NCBI GenBank assembly: GCA_002366885.1
Contig: DFCD01000012.1
Coordinates: 6,453 to 17,334 of the forward strand
DNA: 10,882 nucleotides
From: Verrucomicrobia bacterium UBA3063
GTDB taxonomy: Bacteria > Verrucomicrobiota > Verrucomicrobiia > Methylacidiphilales > Verrucolacustridaceae
Direction: 5' to 3'
In this document: piece after piece, positions 1-7,413 of the stretch
Layout of the letters: each line of letters opens with the position of its first letter
Numbering within the stretch: position 1 is the first letter of the stretch
Notes under the pieces: generated by a model
Databases searched by the model: none
What the model saw: only the letters and a program-made list of their open reading frames with translations
Told to the model about the DNA's origin: nothing
Position numbers and translations under genes: made by a program

Positions 1-45
1 ACCAACTCCAACCCCGTCCTTCAGCCCTAAGCGCGAAGCTTGGTT

Positions 46-885
46 TCAGCCCGCCCGGCGGCGGGCATCCTCCAGCTGGGCAATCAGCTCGCTGTACTGC
101 TGCCATCTTTGGCCCGGGGATTTTTGCAGACACCGGTCGATCGTAAAAACGGTTTGTTCGTTGGCATCCGGGCAGAGGCTCCTCAAGGACGGCGGGCGGT
201 CCATCAAATGGCGACGCGCCACCTCCTCGGCCGTATCCGCCTCAAACGGAGCCCGTCCGGCCAGGGCATGAAAGAGGGTGGCGCCGAGGGAGTACATGTC
301 GCTGCGCACGTCCTCTTCCTGGCGATTTAATCTCTCCGGAGAGACATAATAGGGGGTTCCCCAGATTTCATCCTGTTGGCCCAGGGCAGATTGCGCCCCG
401 GCTGCCAGGCCGAAATCCGCCAGCTTGGGGATGTTGCCACGGCCGAAGAGAATGTTGCCGGGCTTGATATCCCGATGGATGAGGTTGGTCTGCGCATGGG
501 CGAACTGGAGCGCGGAGGCGATGCCGATGCCGATCTCCAGGACATCGCGTTCGGGGATCCGGCCGGGCTTCTCCATTCGTTGCTCCAGGCTGGGTTGATC
601 CAGGTGTTCCATGACCAGGTAAAGACGACCGTCCTGTTCCCCGAGGGTGTAGACCCGGATGATATTGGGGTGGGCCAGGGAGGCGGTCGCCTCGACCTCA
701 TCCAGGAATTTCTGGGCGAACGAGGAATCCCTGCCCAGGTCCTCCCGGAGGATCTTGAGGGCCACCTGCCGGTTCAGGCCGGTATCACGGGCGGCATACA
801 CCGTTCCCATGCCTCCCTGGCCGAGTTTCTTCTCCAGCTGGTAGTTTCCGAAAAAGGTTTTTTCCGGGGGCACGGTCTCGGCCAT
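46..885 (-). CDS. Soluble Hanks-type serine/threonine protein kinase
   Basis: Predicted cytoplasmic protein kinase of 279 residues that would transfer phosphate from ATP to Ser/Thr of unknown protein targets. All catalytic landmarks are visible: glycine loop LGQGGMGTVY (21-30), ATP-binding Lys44 in VALK, helix-C Glu63, catalytic loop HRDIKPGN (137-144, Asp139), DFG (157-159) and GTPYYVSPE (176-184), so it should be active. The protein is almost only the kinase domain: there is no transmembrane helix and no PASTA, WD40, TPR or other sensor region after it, unlike many bacterial relatives. The ATG at 885 is chosen; an in-frame TTG at 903 would add six residues, and neither has a clear Shine-Dalgarno sequence. 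It diverges from the decarboxylase gene, and nothing nearby identifies a substrate or a partner phosphatase. Family is certain; role is unknown. Confidence 0.93.
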   Translation of the reverse strand: MAETVPPEKTFFGNYQLEKKLGQGGMGTVYAARDTGLNRQVALKILREDLGRDSSFAQKFLDEVEATASLAHPNIIRVYTLGEQDGRLYLVMEHLDQPSLEQRMEKPGRIPERDVLEIGIGIASALQFAHAQTNLIHRDIKPGNILFGRGNIPKLADFGLAAGAQSALGQQDEIWGTPYYVSPERLNRQEEDVRSDMYSLGATLFHALAGRAPFEADTAEEVARRHLMDRPPSLRSLCPDANEQTVFTIDRCLQKSPGQRWQQYSELIAQLEDARRRAG

Positions 886-964
886 GGCAGAATCATGGAA
901 CAAGCGGCGGGGGAAGGCCAGTCGACGGCTTGATTTGGGAGGGGAAAGGTCCTAGGCCAAAAGG
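886..964. promoter_or_regulatory. Divergent intergenic region, probable back-to-back promoters
   Basis: This is the only divergent gap in the window, lying between the kinase start and the UDP-glucuronate decarboxylase start, so promoters for both directions are expected here or just inside the genes. I could not pick convincing -35/-10 pairs. A purine-rich GGGAGGGGAAAGG run (937-949) lies about 15 nt before the plus-strand ATG, further than usual for a Shine-Dalgarno element, and AAAAGG (959-964) directly abuts the ATG. The assignment rests on gene orientation, not on a recognised site. Confidence 0.35.
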
Positions 965-1915
965 ATGCCGATCAGCGTTGTGACGGGGGGGGCCGGTTTC
1001 CTGGGCTCCCACCTCACCGACCGTCTCTTGCGGGAGGGCCACCAGGTGCTGGCCATCGACAACCTGATCACCGGCAACGAGCGGAATCTGGGTCATCTGG
1101 GTGGCAACGGAAAATTCCGTTTCCTCCGCCATGATGTCACCCAATTCATTGCCGTGGAGGGGCCGGTGGATTACGTGTTTCATTTTGCCTCGCCGGCCAG
1201 CCCGATCGACTATCTCGAGCTGCCGATCCAAACCCTGAAGGTGGGTTCCTTAGGAACCCACAACGCCTTGGGGTTGGCCAAGGCCAAGGGGGCGAAATTC
1301 CTGCTCGCGTCCACCAGCGAGTGTTACGGCGATCCGCTTGTCCATCCCCAGAAAGAGGATTACTGGGGCAACGTGAACCCGATCGGGCCCCGGGGGGTGT
1401 ATGACGAGGCCAAGCGATTTGCCGAGGCCATGACGATGGCTTATCACCGCTACCACAAGGTGGACACCAAGATCGTGCGGATCTTCAACACCTACGGTCC
1501 GCGGATGCGTTTACGGGATGGCCGGGTGGTGCCGGCATTCATCGGTCAGGCCCTCAAGGGGGAACCCCTGACGGTGTTTGGGGATGGCAAACAGACGCGC
1601 AGCTTTTGTTATGTCAGCGACCTGATCGACGGCATTTACCGTTTGTCCCAGGCGGACTTCCACGAACCGGTCAACATCGGCAACCCGATGGAACTGACGA
1701 TCCTGGAGTTCGCCGAACGGATCCGCAGACTAACCGGGACCAAAAGCGAGATCGTCCGGAAACCGCTGCCCGTGGACGACCCCAAGCAGCGTCAACCGGA
1801 CATCACCCGGGCGAAAAAAATCCTCGGATGGGAACCGAAGGTCGCCCTGGAGGACGGGCTCCGCGAAACCTTGCTTTGGTTTCAGAATCACCTGGAAGCA
1901 CCGCGCTCCCCATGA
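965..1915 (+). CDS. uxs: UDP-glucuronate decarboxylase (UDP-xylose synthase)
   Basis: Short-chain dehydrogenase/reductase family enzyme of 316 residues. The family converts UDP-glucuronate to UDP-xylose plus CO2 through a tightly bound NAD, supplying xylose for cell-surface polysaccharide. Visible features are the Rossmann motif GGAGFLG (8-14), the segment STSECYGDP (116-124) with Glu119 at the position of the decarboxylase acid, the catalytic pair Tyr146/Lys150 in YDEAK, RSFCYVSDLIDG (212-223), and Arg276 in QRQPDI, which matches the arginine typical of UXS and ArnA decarboxylases. The length fits soluble bacterial UXS without a membrane anchor. The start follows AAAAGG and gives the usual short lead before the Rossmann strand. 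Its stop overlaps the next start as ATGA, implying translational coupling to the S41 protease. No glycosyltransferase or UDP-glucose dehydrogenase is in the window. A related dehydratase or epimerase is the alternative, but the Glu and Arg favour UXS. Confidence 0.9.
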   Translation: MPISVVTGGAGFLGSHLTDRLLREGHQVLAIDNLITGNERNLGHLGGNGKFRFLRHDVTQFIAVEGPVDYVFHFASPASPIDYLELPIQTLKVGSLGTHNALGLAKAKGAKFLLASTSECYGDPLVHPQKEDYWGNVNPIGPRGVYDEAKRFAEAMTMAYHRYHKVDTKIVRIFNTYGPRMRLRDGRVVPAFIGQALKGEPLTVFGDGKQTRSFCYVSDLIDGIYRLSQADFHEPVNIGNPMELTILEFAERIRRLTGTKSEIVRKPLPVDDPKQRQPDITRAKKILGWEPKVALEDGLRETLLWFQNHLEAPRSP

Positions 1916-3204
1916 GAGCCGGCCGGCTGGCGGCAGCGTTGCTGGCGGGGCCGTGGCTCTGCGCGGGTCTTTTTTCGCAGCAAACCAACCCGGCCAGCGA
2001 TTCCCGGGAGGAGGAGGCAAGGAACCGCAGCGCCATCCTTTTCGCCAACGTGGTTGAGTTGATCCGGGAGGAATATCTGGATCCCGAGAAAGCCGATTAC
2101 GACAAAATGACCCACGCGGCCCTGCGGGGGCTGCTTTCCTCGCTCGATCCCCACAGCCAGTTTTTGGACGCTGAAAATTACGCGATGATCCGGACGGAGA
2201 CGGAGGGGCAGTTCGGCGGTTTGGGGATTTCCGTCGGGATGACGGACAACCTGCTGACGGTCAATGTTCCCCTGCAGGGAGGACCGGCTTTCCGGGCCGG
2301 CCTGCTTCCGGGCGACCGGATTCTCAAGATCGATGGGCAGGGCACCCAGAAACTCACCCTCCCCGAGGCCATCCGGAAAATGAGGGGGCGGCCGGGTGCC
2401 CCCATCAAGCTGACGCTTTACCGCCCCTCCGAAGAGCGGACCCTGGAGGTTTCCCTGGTCCGGGAGATGATTCAGGTGCCGACCCTGGTGGATGTCGGGT
2501 TGTTGCCGGAAAGCCGGACGGGCGGGGAAAAAATCGGCTACCTGAGAATCATCCAGTTCGGGGAAAAAACCGCCGCCGAGTTTGACCAGGCCTTGGAACG
2601 GCTCACCCGGGAGGGGGCGGGCGCACTGGTAATCGACCTTCGCGACAATCCCGGAGGTCTTGTCGACGCCGCCGTCGAGGTGGTGGGTCGCTTTGTCGCC
2701 CCCGGCACCCTGGCGGTTTCCACGGAAGGCAGATCCGGTCCCGCCGGGAGCACGAAATACCTCACCCGGGAGACGAGCCAACGGGTTCGTTGGCCGACGG
2801 TGGTGCTGGTCAATGGAAACAGCGCCAGCGCGGCGGAAATCGTCGCGGGGGCCCTGCAGGACCTGGGAAAAGCCCTGATCATCGGCGAGACCACCTTTGG
2901 CAAGGGGTCCGTGCAAACCGTCCAGCCCCTGGCGGGATCCGTGACTCCCGCCGTGGCCGTACGCCTGACCACGGCGCACTACACCACCCCCTCGCGAAGA
3001 AAAATCCACGGCGTTGGCATCGAGCCCGACATCGTCGCCCGTATGACTCCCGCCGAGGAAAGAACCCTTTACCAAAGCCGGACACCCGGCCTGCGCAAGG
3101 CGGCCGAGGCCGATTCCGAGGTGGTGGACGAACCGCTCGACCGGGCCGTGGATGTCCTGCGCGGATGGAAAGTGGTGGCCCGGCGGACCGCCGCCGCCCG
3201 TTGA
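1912..3204 (+). CDS. ctpA: Carboxyl-terminal processing protease, peptidase family S41 (CtpA/Prc-like)
   Basis: Exported serine protease of 430 residues, from a family that trims or degrades periplasmic and envelope proteins from their C-termini. The N-terminus MRAGRLAAALLAGPWLCAG looks like a signal peptide; the Cys there does not sit in a good lipobox. A helical N-terminal region (about 35-95) is followed by a PDZ domain (about 98-180, with FGGLGISVG and AGLLPGDRILKIDG) and the S41 core (about 205-375). The Ser-Lys dyad is visible as Ser306 in NSASAAEI and Lys331 in FGKGSVQ, with Gln335 four residues after the lysine as in Prc and CtpA. The ATG at 1912 is chosen because it gives the signal peptide and overlaps the upstream stop as ATGA; the frame is open further 5' but there it only shadows the decarboxylase gene. 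Substrates cannot be deduced; symbol given by family resemblance. Confidence 0.93.
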   Translation: MRAGRLAAALLAGPWLCAGLFSQQTNPASDSREEEARNRSAILFANVVELIREEYLDPEKADYDKMTHAALRGLLSSLDPHSQFLDAENYAMIRTETEGQFGGLGISVGMTDNLLTVNVPLQGGPAFRAGLLPGDRILKIDGQGTQKLTLPEAIRKMRGRPGAPIKLTLYRPSEERTLEVSLVREMIQVPTLVDVGLLPESRTGGEKIGYLRIIQFGEKTAAEFDQALERLTREGAGALVIDLRDNPGGLVDAAVEVVGRFVAPGTLAVSTEGRSGPAGSTKYLTRETSQRVRWPTVVLVNGNSASAAEIVAGALQDLGKALIIGETTFGKGSVQTVQPLAGSVTPAVAVRLTTAHYTTPSRRKIHGVGIEPDIVARMTPAEERTLYQSRTPGLRKAAEADSEVVDEPLDRAVDVLRGWKVVARRTAAAR

Positions 3205-3206
3205 TC

Positions 3207-4229
3207 GTGCGGGCGCTCGGTATCGAAACTTCCTGCGACGAAACCGCGGTTGCCCTGGTGGAGGCGGATGCCTCGGGCCTGAGGCTGGTCAACCAGCGGT
3301 TGGCCACCCGCCCCGAGGAGAGTTCGGCACTGGGCGGGATCGTCCCGGAACTCACCGTCCGGCAGCACCTGGAACTGTTGCCGGGGATCACCCGGGCTGT
3401 GATGGCAGAGGGACCTTTGGAGGCGGTGGGGGCGACGGCGGGACCCGGTCTCGCCCCGGCCCTTCTGGTGGGATTGGCTTTCGGAAAGTCGTTGGCTTGG
3501 GCCCGCCATTCCTCCTTCCATGCGATCAACCACCTCGAAGGACACATCTTCAGTCCGTTTGTGTCGCGGGGAAAATGGCCGGAGTACCCGCATCTCGCGC
3601 TGATCGCCAGCGGCGGGCACACCCTGCTGGTGGATGCCCCCGATTCCACCGGGCGCTCCGTACTGGGGAGCACGCGGGACGATGCCGCCGGCGAAGCTTT
3701 TGACAAACTCGCGAGAATGGTGGGGCTCGGTTATCCGGGAGGACCGGAAATCGAGAAAGAGGCGGCGCGGGGCGAAGTGGGAAAGATCAAATTACCCCGC
3801 CCGATGAAAGGTTCGGAAGAGGGAGACTTCAGTTTCAGCGGGCTGAAAAACGCGGCCCGACTTCTTCTTGAAAAAGACCCGGGCCTTGCCGAACCGGGGC
3901 TCCCGCGCGCCCATTTTTGTGCGGAGGCCCAGGCGGCGATTGCCGAATGCCTGGCCGACCGGTGCCGGCTGGCTTTGCGGCGAAAGGGGAGAAAGCTCCT
4001 GACGGTCAGCGGCGGGGTGAGCGCCAACCGGATGGTCTCCAGGGCCCTGGAGGAGGCGGCCCGCGCGGAGGGCGCCTGTCTGATGGCTCCCGTCCAAGGG
4101 TGGAACACCGACAACGCCGCGATGATTGCCGCGGTCACCGCCCGGAGACATCTGGATGGGGCGGGTTCGGACTGGGAAACGGATGTCGATCCGCGGTGGT
4201 CCGTGGCTTCAGGCCAAAAGGCCGCTTAA
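3207..4229 (+). CDS. tsaD: tRNA N6-adenosine threonylcarbamoyltransferase TsaD
   Basis: TsaD of 340 residues, which in other bacteria works with TsaB and TsaE to move threonylcarbamoyl from threonylcarbamoyl-AMP to A37 of ANN-decoding tRNAs (t6A). Landmarks, numbered from the GTG at 3207: GIETSCDET (5-13), the metal-binding HLEGH (His109, His113), ASGGHTLL (134-141), GEAFDKLARMVGLGYPGGP (162-180), FSFSGLKNA (208-216), SGGVSAN (268-274) and NTDNAAM (300-306) with metal ligand Asp302. The length matches E. coli TsaD (337). The GTG start gives MRALGIETS, the normal distance to the motif; a TTG at 3201 would add two residues and overlap the protease stop as TTGA. Either start is tight against the upstream gene, so co-translation is likely. 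TsaB, TsaC and TsaE are not in the window. The 3' end overlaps convergent bioD by 21 bp. Confidence 0.96.
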   Translation: MRALGIETSCDETAVALVEADASGLRLVNQRLATRPEESSALGGIVPELTVRQHLELLPGITRAVMAEGPLEAVGATAGPGLAPALLVGLAFGKSLAWARHSSFHAINHLEGHIFSPFVSRGKWPEYPHLALIASGGHTLLVDAPDSTGRSVLGSTRDDAAGEAFDKLARMVGLGYPGGPEIEKEAARGEVGKIKLPRPMKGSEEGDFSFSGLKNAARLLLEKDPGLAEPGLPRAHFCAEAQAAIAECLADRCRLALRRKGRKLLTVSGGVSANRMVSRALEEAARAEGACLMAPVQGWNTDNAAMIAAVTARRHLDGAGSDWETDVDPRWSVASGQKAA

Positions 4230-4853
4230 CCAGCCGGGAATCTCCCAGCGCGACGCTCCATCTTCCAGCCTCGCCACCGGAAGCCGAAGGAGTTGCTCCA
4301 GAATCGCGGGATTGGTGCGGACAGCCTCATCCTCCGGCGCCCGATGAAAATTCATGACGATGCCGGGAACCTCCAGTCCGGAGGCCCGGATGGAATCGAC
4401 CGTGAGAAGGGTGTGATTGAGGGTGCCGAGGCCGGCGCGGCAGACCACCAGCACCGGCAGTCCCAGCTCCCGCGCCCATTCCCGGACCGTTCGTTTCGAA
4501 TCCAGCGGCACCCGCCAACCGCCCACGCCCTCCACCAAAAAAGGTCCCGGGTGGGTGGAGGACATTTCCCGCCAGTGGGAAAGGAGGAGATCCCAGGGAA
4601 AGGGGCGGTTTTCCAGAGTGGCCGCGGTGTGCGGCGCCAAGGGAGAAGCGAAATGGATGGGGTTGATTTTCGCCATGGGCAGCGCGCCGCCCATGGCTTC
4701 CGAAAACTCGGTGGCATCGGCGCGGTCCCCGCAGGCGACCGGCTTCAGGGCGATGGCCGGAAGATGCTTTTGCCGGAGCGACCGGGTCAGCAGCGCCGTC
4801 AGGCGGGTTTTTCCGACTCCCGTGTCGGTGCCGGTGATAAAAACACCCTTCAT
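4209..4853 (-). CDS. bioD: ATP-dependent dethiobiotin synthetase BioD
   Basis: Penultimate enzyme of biotin synthesis, 214 residues: it closes the ureido ring of 7,8-diaminononanoate with CO2 and ATP to give dethiobiotin in the cytoplasm. Visible are the P-loop GTDTGVGKT (8-16), LKPVACG (36-42) with Lys37, SPLAPHTAA (70-78), the EGVGGWRVPL segment (108-117) and RAGLGTLNHT (139-148), all usual for BioD. The E. coli protein has Ser41 in KPVASG where this one has Cys41, a mild change. Its ATG overlaps the bioA stop as ATGA, so it is coupled to BioA. It is the last gene of the minus-strand run, and its stop lies inside the 3' end of tsaD, leaving no room for an intergenic terminator. Confidence 0.95.
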   Translation of the reverse strand: MKGVFITGTDTGVGKTRLTALLTRSLRQKHLPAIALKPVACGDRADATEFSEAMGGALPMAKINPIHFASPLAPHTAATLENRPFPWDLLLSHWREMSSTHPGPFLVEGVGGWRVPLDSKRTVREWARELGLPVLVVCRAGLGTLNHTLLTVDSIRASGLEVPGIVMNFHRAPEDEAVRTNPAILEQLLRLPVARLEDGASRWEIPGWLSGLLA

Positions 4854-6241
4854 GCGGGAATCTCGCCGGTGAGCGCCCGGTGCAGTGCCGTCACCATCCG
4901 TTCCAGTTCGTCAGGGGTGGTCGAGTAGGGGGGCATGAGGACAAGCACATCGCCGATGGGGCGGGTGAGCAGGCCGAACTCTCTGGCAGCCTGGCAAACC
5001 CTTGCCCCGCGCCTTTCGGAGGGGGAAAAGGCCCGGCGCGTCGACCTTTCGGCGACGATTTCGACGGCGAGGATGGCTCCTTCCTGGCGGACATCCCCCA
5101 CATGCGGGTGACTCCAAAACGTCCGGGACAGTTGACGCAGGTTTTCGGTTAAGTCTTCCCGCCGTTTTTGCTCCCCGGGATCCTGCAAAAGGGCAAGGCT
5201 GGCCCGGGCCACGGCGCAGCCCAGGGCGTTGGCGGTGTAGCTGTGACCGTGAAAAAAGGTGTTTTCCACCGGCCCGTCAAAAGCCCGGAAAATCTCCTCG
5301 GTGGCCAGCGTGGCGGCGAGGGGAAGATATCCGCCGGAAAGACCCTTGGCCAAAGCGAGGACATCGGCGGTGACTCCCTCATCGTGGGCGGACAGGGCGG
5401 GACCGGTGCGGCCAAAGGCGGTGAGCACCTCGTCCAGAAGGACCTTGGCCCCGACCTTGCGTGCGGCGGCGCAGGTTCTTTTCGCGTAGCCCTCCGGATG
5501 CATGACCATGCCGGCCGCACCCTGGACCCTTGGTTCCAGGACCCATGCGGCGAGTTTTTCCCCCGCCCGGGAAATTTCCTCCTCGGCCTGGGCGGCGCAT
5601 TCGAAGCCGCACTGCCGATAGGAGCGGGCATCGGCAGTTTCCGGTTTGGCGCGGTTGAACCGGCAGCGGTAGCAAAAAGGGGTCATCACCCGGCGGGACG
5701 GAAAGAGGAGGGGTTGGTAGTGGCGGTGGAAAAGGTCGCTTTTGCCGAGGCTCATGGCTCCGACGGTGTCTCCATGATAAGCGCCTTCGGGGGAGATAAA
5801 TTCTGTCCGCTGAGGATGGCCCGTTTGGGCAAACGATTGGACGATCATTTTCAGCCCCGCCTCCATGGCGGTGGAGCCGTCGTCGGAAAAGAAAACACGG
5901 CTTAATTTCCCCGGATTTTTCCCGTCCCGGACGTAGGCAAGAAGTTCCTCCGCCAGCCGGGCGGCCGGCTCATGGGTTAGGCCGAGGAACGAGGAATGGG
6001 CGATTTTACCGAGCTGGCCGCGGATGGCCTCGTCCAGCCGGGGATGACGGTGGCCATGGAGATTGGTCCAGATGGAGGAGTTGCCGTCGAGATAGCGCCG
6101 CCCCCCGGCATCCACCAGCCAGGAGCCTTCTCCGGCGACGATGGAAACGGGATGGAAGGAGGGATCCATCCAAACCGAATTCGGGGTGAAGGGGTGCCAG
6201 AGGTGTTTCCGGTCCAGCCGGATGGTTTCGTCTGAGTTCAC
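4850..6241 (-). CDS. bioA: Adenosylmethionine-8-amino-7-oxononanoate aminotransferase BioA
   Basis: PLP-dependent class III aminotransferase of 463 residues that converts 8-amino-7-oxononanoate to 7,8-diaminononanoate, classically with S-adenosylmethionine as amino donor. Features: LWHPFT near the N-terminus (14-19), GNSSIWTNLHGHRHP (53-67), FFSDDGSTAMEAGLKM (117-132), GAYHGDTVGAMS (153-164), LLDEVLTAFGRTG (268-280) with PLP-binding Asp270, Schiff-base Lys299 in LALAKGLSGGYLPL, and HGHSYTANALGCA (331-343). The region 190-215 carries four cysteines (C190, C193, C211, C215) with a spacer that looks longer than usual. The GTG at 6241 is chosen: it overlaps the bioF stop as GTGA and gives the normal N-terminus; the longer open frame upstream only shadows bioF. 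The amino donor (SAM or lysine) cannot be decided by eye. Confidence 0.95.
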   Translation of the reverse strand: MNSDETIRLDRKHLWHPFTPNSVWMDPSFHPVSIVAGEGSWLVDAGGRRYLDGNSSIWTNLHGHRHPRLDEAIRGQLGKIAHSSFLGLTHEPAARLAEELLAYVRDGKNPGKLSRVFFSDDGSTAMEAGLKMIVQSFAQTGHPQRTEFISPEGAYHGDTVGAMSLGKSDLFHRHYQPLLFPSRRVMTPFCYRCRFNRAKPETADARSYRQCGFECAAQAEEEISRAGEKLAAWVLEPRVQGAAGMVMHPEGYAKRTCAAARKVGAKVLLDEVLTAFGRTGPALSAHDEGVTADVLALAKGLSGGYLPLAATLATEEIFRAFDGPVENTFFHGHSYTANALGCAVARASLALLQDPGEQKRREDLTENLRQLSRTFWSHPHVGDVRQEGAILAVEIVAERSTRRAFSPSERRGARVCQAAREFGLLTRPIGDVLVLMPPYSTTPDELERMVTALHRALTGEIPA

Positions 6242-7368
6242 TCCGCAGGGAACCGCGCCAACTCTTGCGCCAGTCTCCCCACCTCGGCCGGGGAGTGCCG
6301 GGCGGAGAGGCTGATCCGCAGGCGGGCGGTTCCCTCCGGGACGGTGGGGGGGCGGATCGCGGCGACTTCCAGACCGAGGGAACGAAGATGGTTGCGGGCG
6401 CGAACGGTGAGATCGTTGGACTTCAGGATCCAAGGCTGAATCGGCCCCTGGCGGGGCGCGGGATGGAGGGAGGCATAAAGGAGGATGTTCCTCCGCAGAT
6501 TTTCCCGAAGGCGGTTGCCTTCGGCGGATCCAAGGACGGCGAGGGCCTCCGTGGCGGCAGCCATGGCGGCCGGGGCCGGGGCGGTTCCATAGAGGAAGGT
6601 CCGGGCCTCGTTGAGAAAATGGTCGATGATCTCCGCGGAGGCGGCGACAAAGCCCCCGGAGGATCCCAGGGATTTGCCCAGGGTTCCCATGTGGATGTCG
6701 ATCCGGTGCGCGCAACCCCGTTCCGCCGCCCAGCCGGCTCCTTCCGGTCCGACCACACCGTTGGCGTGGGCTTCGTCCAGCAAAAGCCATGCCCCAAACC
6801 TTTCCTTAAGCTCCACCAGAAATTCGAGTTCCGCGAAATCGCCATCCATCGAGTGAAGGGATTCGGCGATCAGGAGAATCTTTCCCTGGGAATTCAGTTT
6901 CCGGCTCGAAACGAGGGCCTCCTCCAGGCTTTCCCGGCTATTCCGGAGAAACAAGCGGAGCCGGGCCCCGGAAAGCCTGGCTCCATCGAACAGACAGGCG
7001 TGGGCGTTTCGTTCCAGCAGGACCGTGTCCTTGGGGCCGACCAGGCAGGGGATGACCCCGAGGGGTGTCTGGTAACCGGAGGAAAAAACCAGGGCGGCCT
7101 CGGTGCCTTTCCATCCGGCCAGTGCCTTTTCCAGCCCGGCGTGTTCCCGGCAGGATCCGGCCAGGTGGCGGGCGGCGCGTGCTCCGGTGCCGGCATCGCG
7201 AATGGCACGAACGGCGGCTTCGGTCACACGGGGGTGCCGGGAGAGTCCGAGGTAGTCATTGTCGGCAAAGGAGAGGCTGGCCTGTTCGGCAGGCAGGGAT
7301 CGTTGTGTGCCTTGCGCCACCCGGATCTCCTTTTTCTCCCTGGCTTGTGCGGTCAGCGAGCCCGACAT
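6238..7368 (-). CDS. bioF: 8-amino-7-oxononanoate synthase BioF
   Basis: PLP-dependent alpha-oxoamine synthase of 376 residues that condenses pimeloyl-ACP (or pimeloyl-CoA) with L-alanine to give 8-amino-7-oxononanoate, releasing CO2. Visible are FADNDYLGLSRHP (34-46), FSSGYQ (95-100), NAHACLFDGARLSGA (121-135), ESLHSMDGD (169-177), DEAHANGVVG (198-207) with the PLP-stacking region, Lys232 in HMGTLGKSLGSSGG as Schiff-base lysine, and IRPPTVPEGTARLRISLSA (338-356), which is typical of BioF rather than of KBL or ALAS relatives. The chain is slightly shorter than E. coli BioF (384). The gap from the amidohydrolase gene is 45 bp; AAGG directly abuts the ATG and no well-spaced Shine-Dalgarno sequence is seen. 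Linkage to bioA and bioD fixes the assignment. Confidence 0.95.
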   Translation of the reverse strand: MSGSLTAQAREKKEIRVAQGTQRSLPAEQASLSFADNDYLGLSRHPRVTEAAVRAIRDAGTGARAARHLAGSCREHAGLEKALAGWKGTEAALVFSSGYQTPLGVIPCLVGPKDTVLLERNAHACLFDGARLSGARLRLFLRNSRESLEEALVSSRKLNSQGKILLIAESLHSMDGDFAELEFLVELKERFGAWLLLDEAHANGVVGPEGAGWAAERGCAHRIDIHMGTLGKSLGSSGGFVAASAEIIDHFLNEARTFLYGTAPAPAAMAAATEALAVLGSAEGNRLRENLRRNILLYASLHPAPRQGPIQPWILKSNDLTVRARNHLRSLGLEVAAIRPPTVPEGTARLRISLSARHSPAEVGRLAQELARFPAE

Positions 7369-7413
7369 CCTTGCTATCGTGCCGAGGGCGTGGCAGCGGG
7401 ACGAGTGGAAAAC

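Noticed and set aside
1..45. Possible terminator after the kinase gene
   Set aside because: No stable hairpin followed by a T-run on the minus strand could be seen in the short stretch available before the window edge.
950..960. Imperfect palindrome around CCTAGG in the divergent gap
   Set aside because: Short (11 bp with one mismatched pair) and of a kind expected by chance; no second copy was seen.
1888..3075. 395-codon open frame on the minus strand opposite the S41 protease
   Set aside because: It mirrors a gene with intact protease motifs; its translation is low-complexity Gly/Arg/Asp-rich and has no recognised fold.
2790..3206. Upstream in-frame extension of tsaD giving 479 residues
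   Set aside because: The extension is an out-of-frame, Arg/Gly-rich reading of the S41 protease gene; TsaD normally starts a few residues before GIETSCDET.
4229..4928. Open frames on the plus strand opposite bioD, including a 211-codon one
   Set aside because: The opposite strand holds BioD with P-loop and all family motifs; the plus-strand products show no family features.
6242..6790. Upstream in-frame extension of bioA suggesting a 646-residue protein
   Set aside because: The extra region translates bioF in a wrong frame as a Pro/Arg-rich sequence. The GTG at 6241 gives the normal BioA N-terminus.
7369..7413. Possible biotin-repressor operator or riboswitch upstream of bioF
   Set aside because: No inverted repeat resembling the BirA operator is visible in these 45 bp, and the gap is too short for a structured leader.
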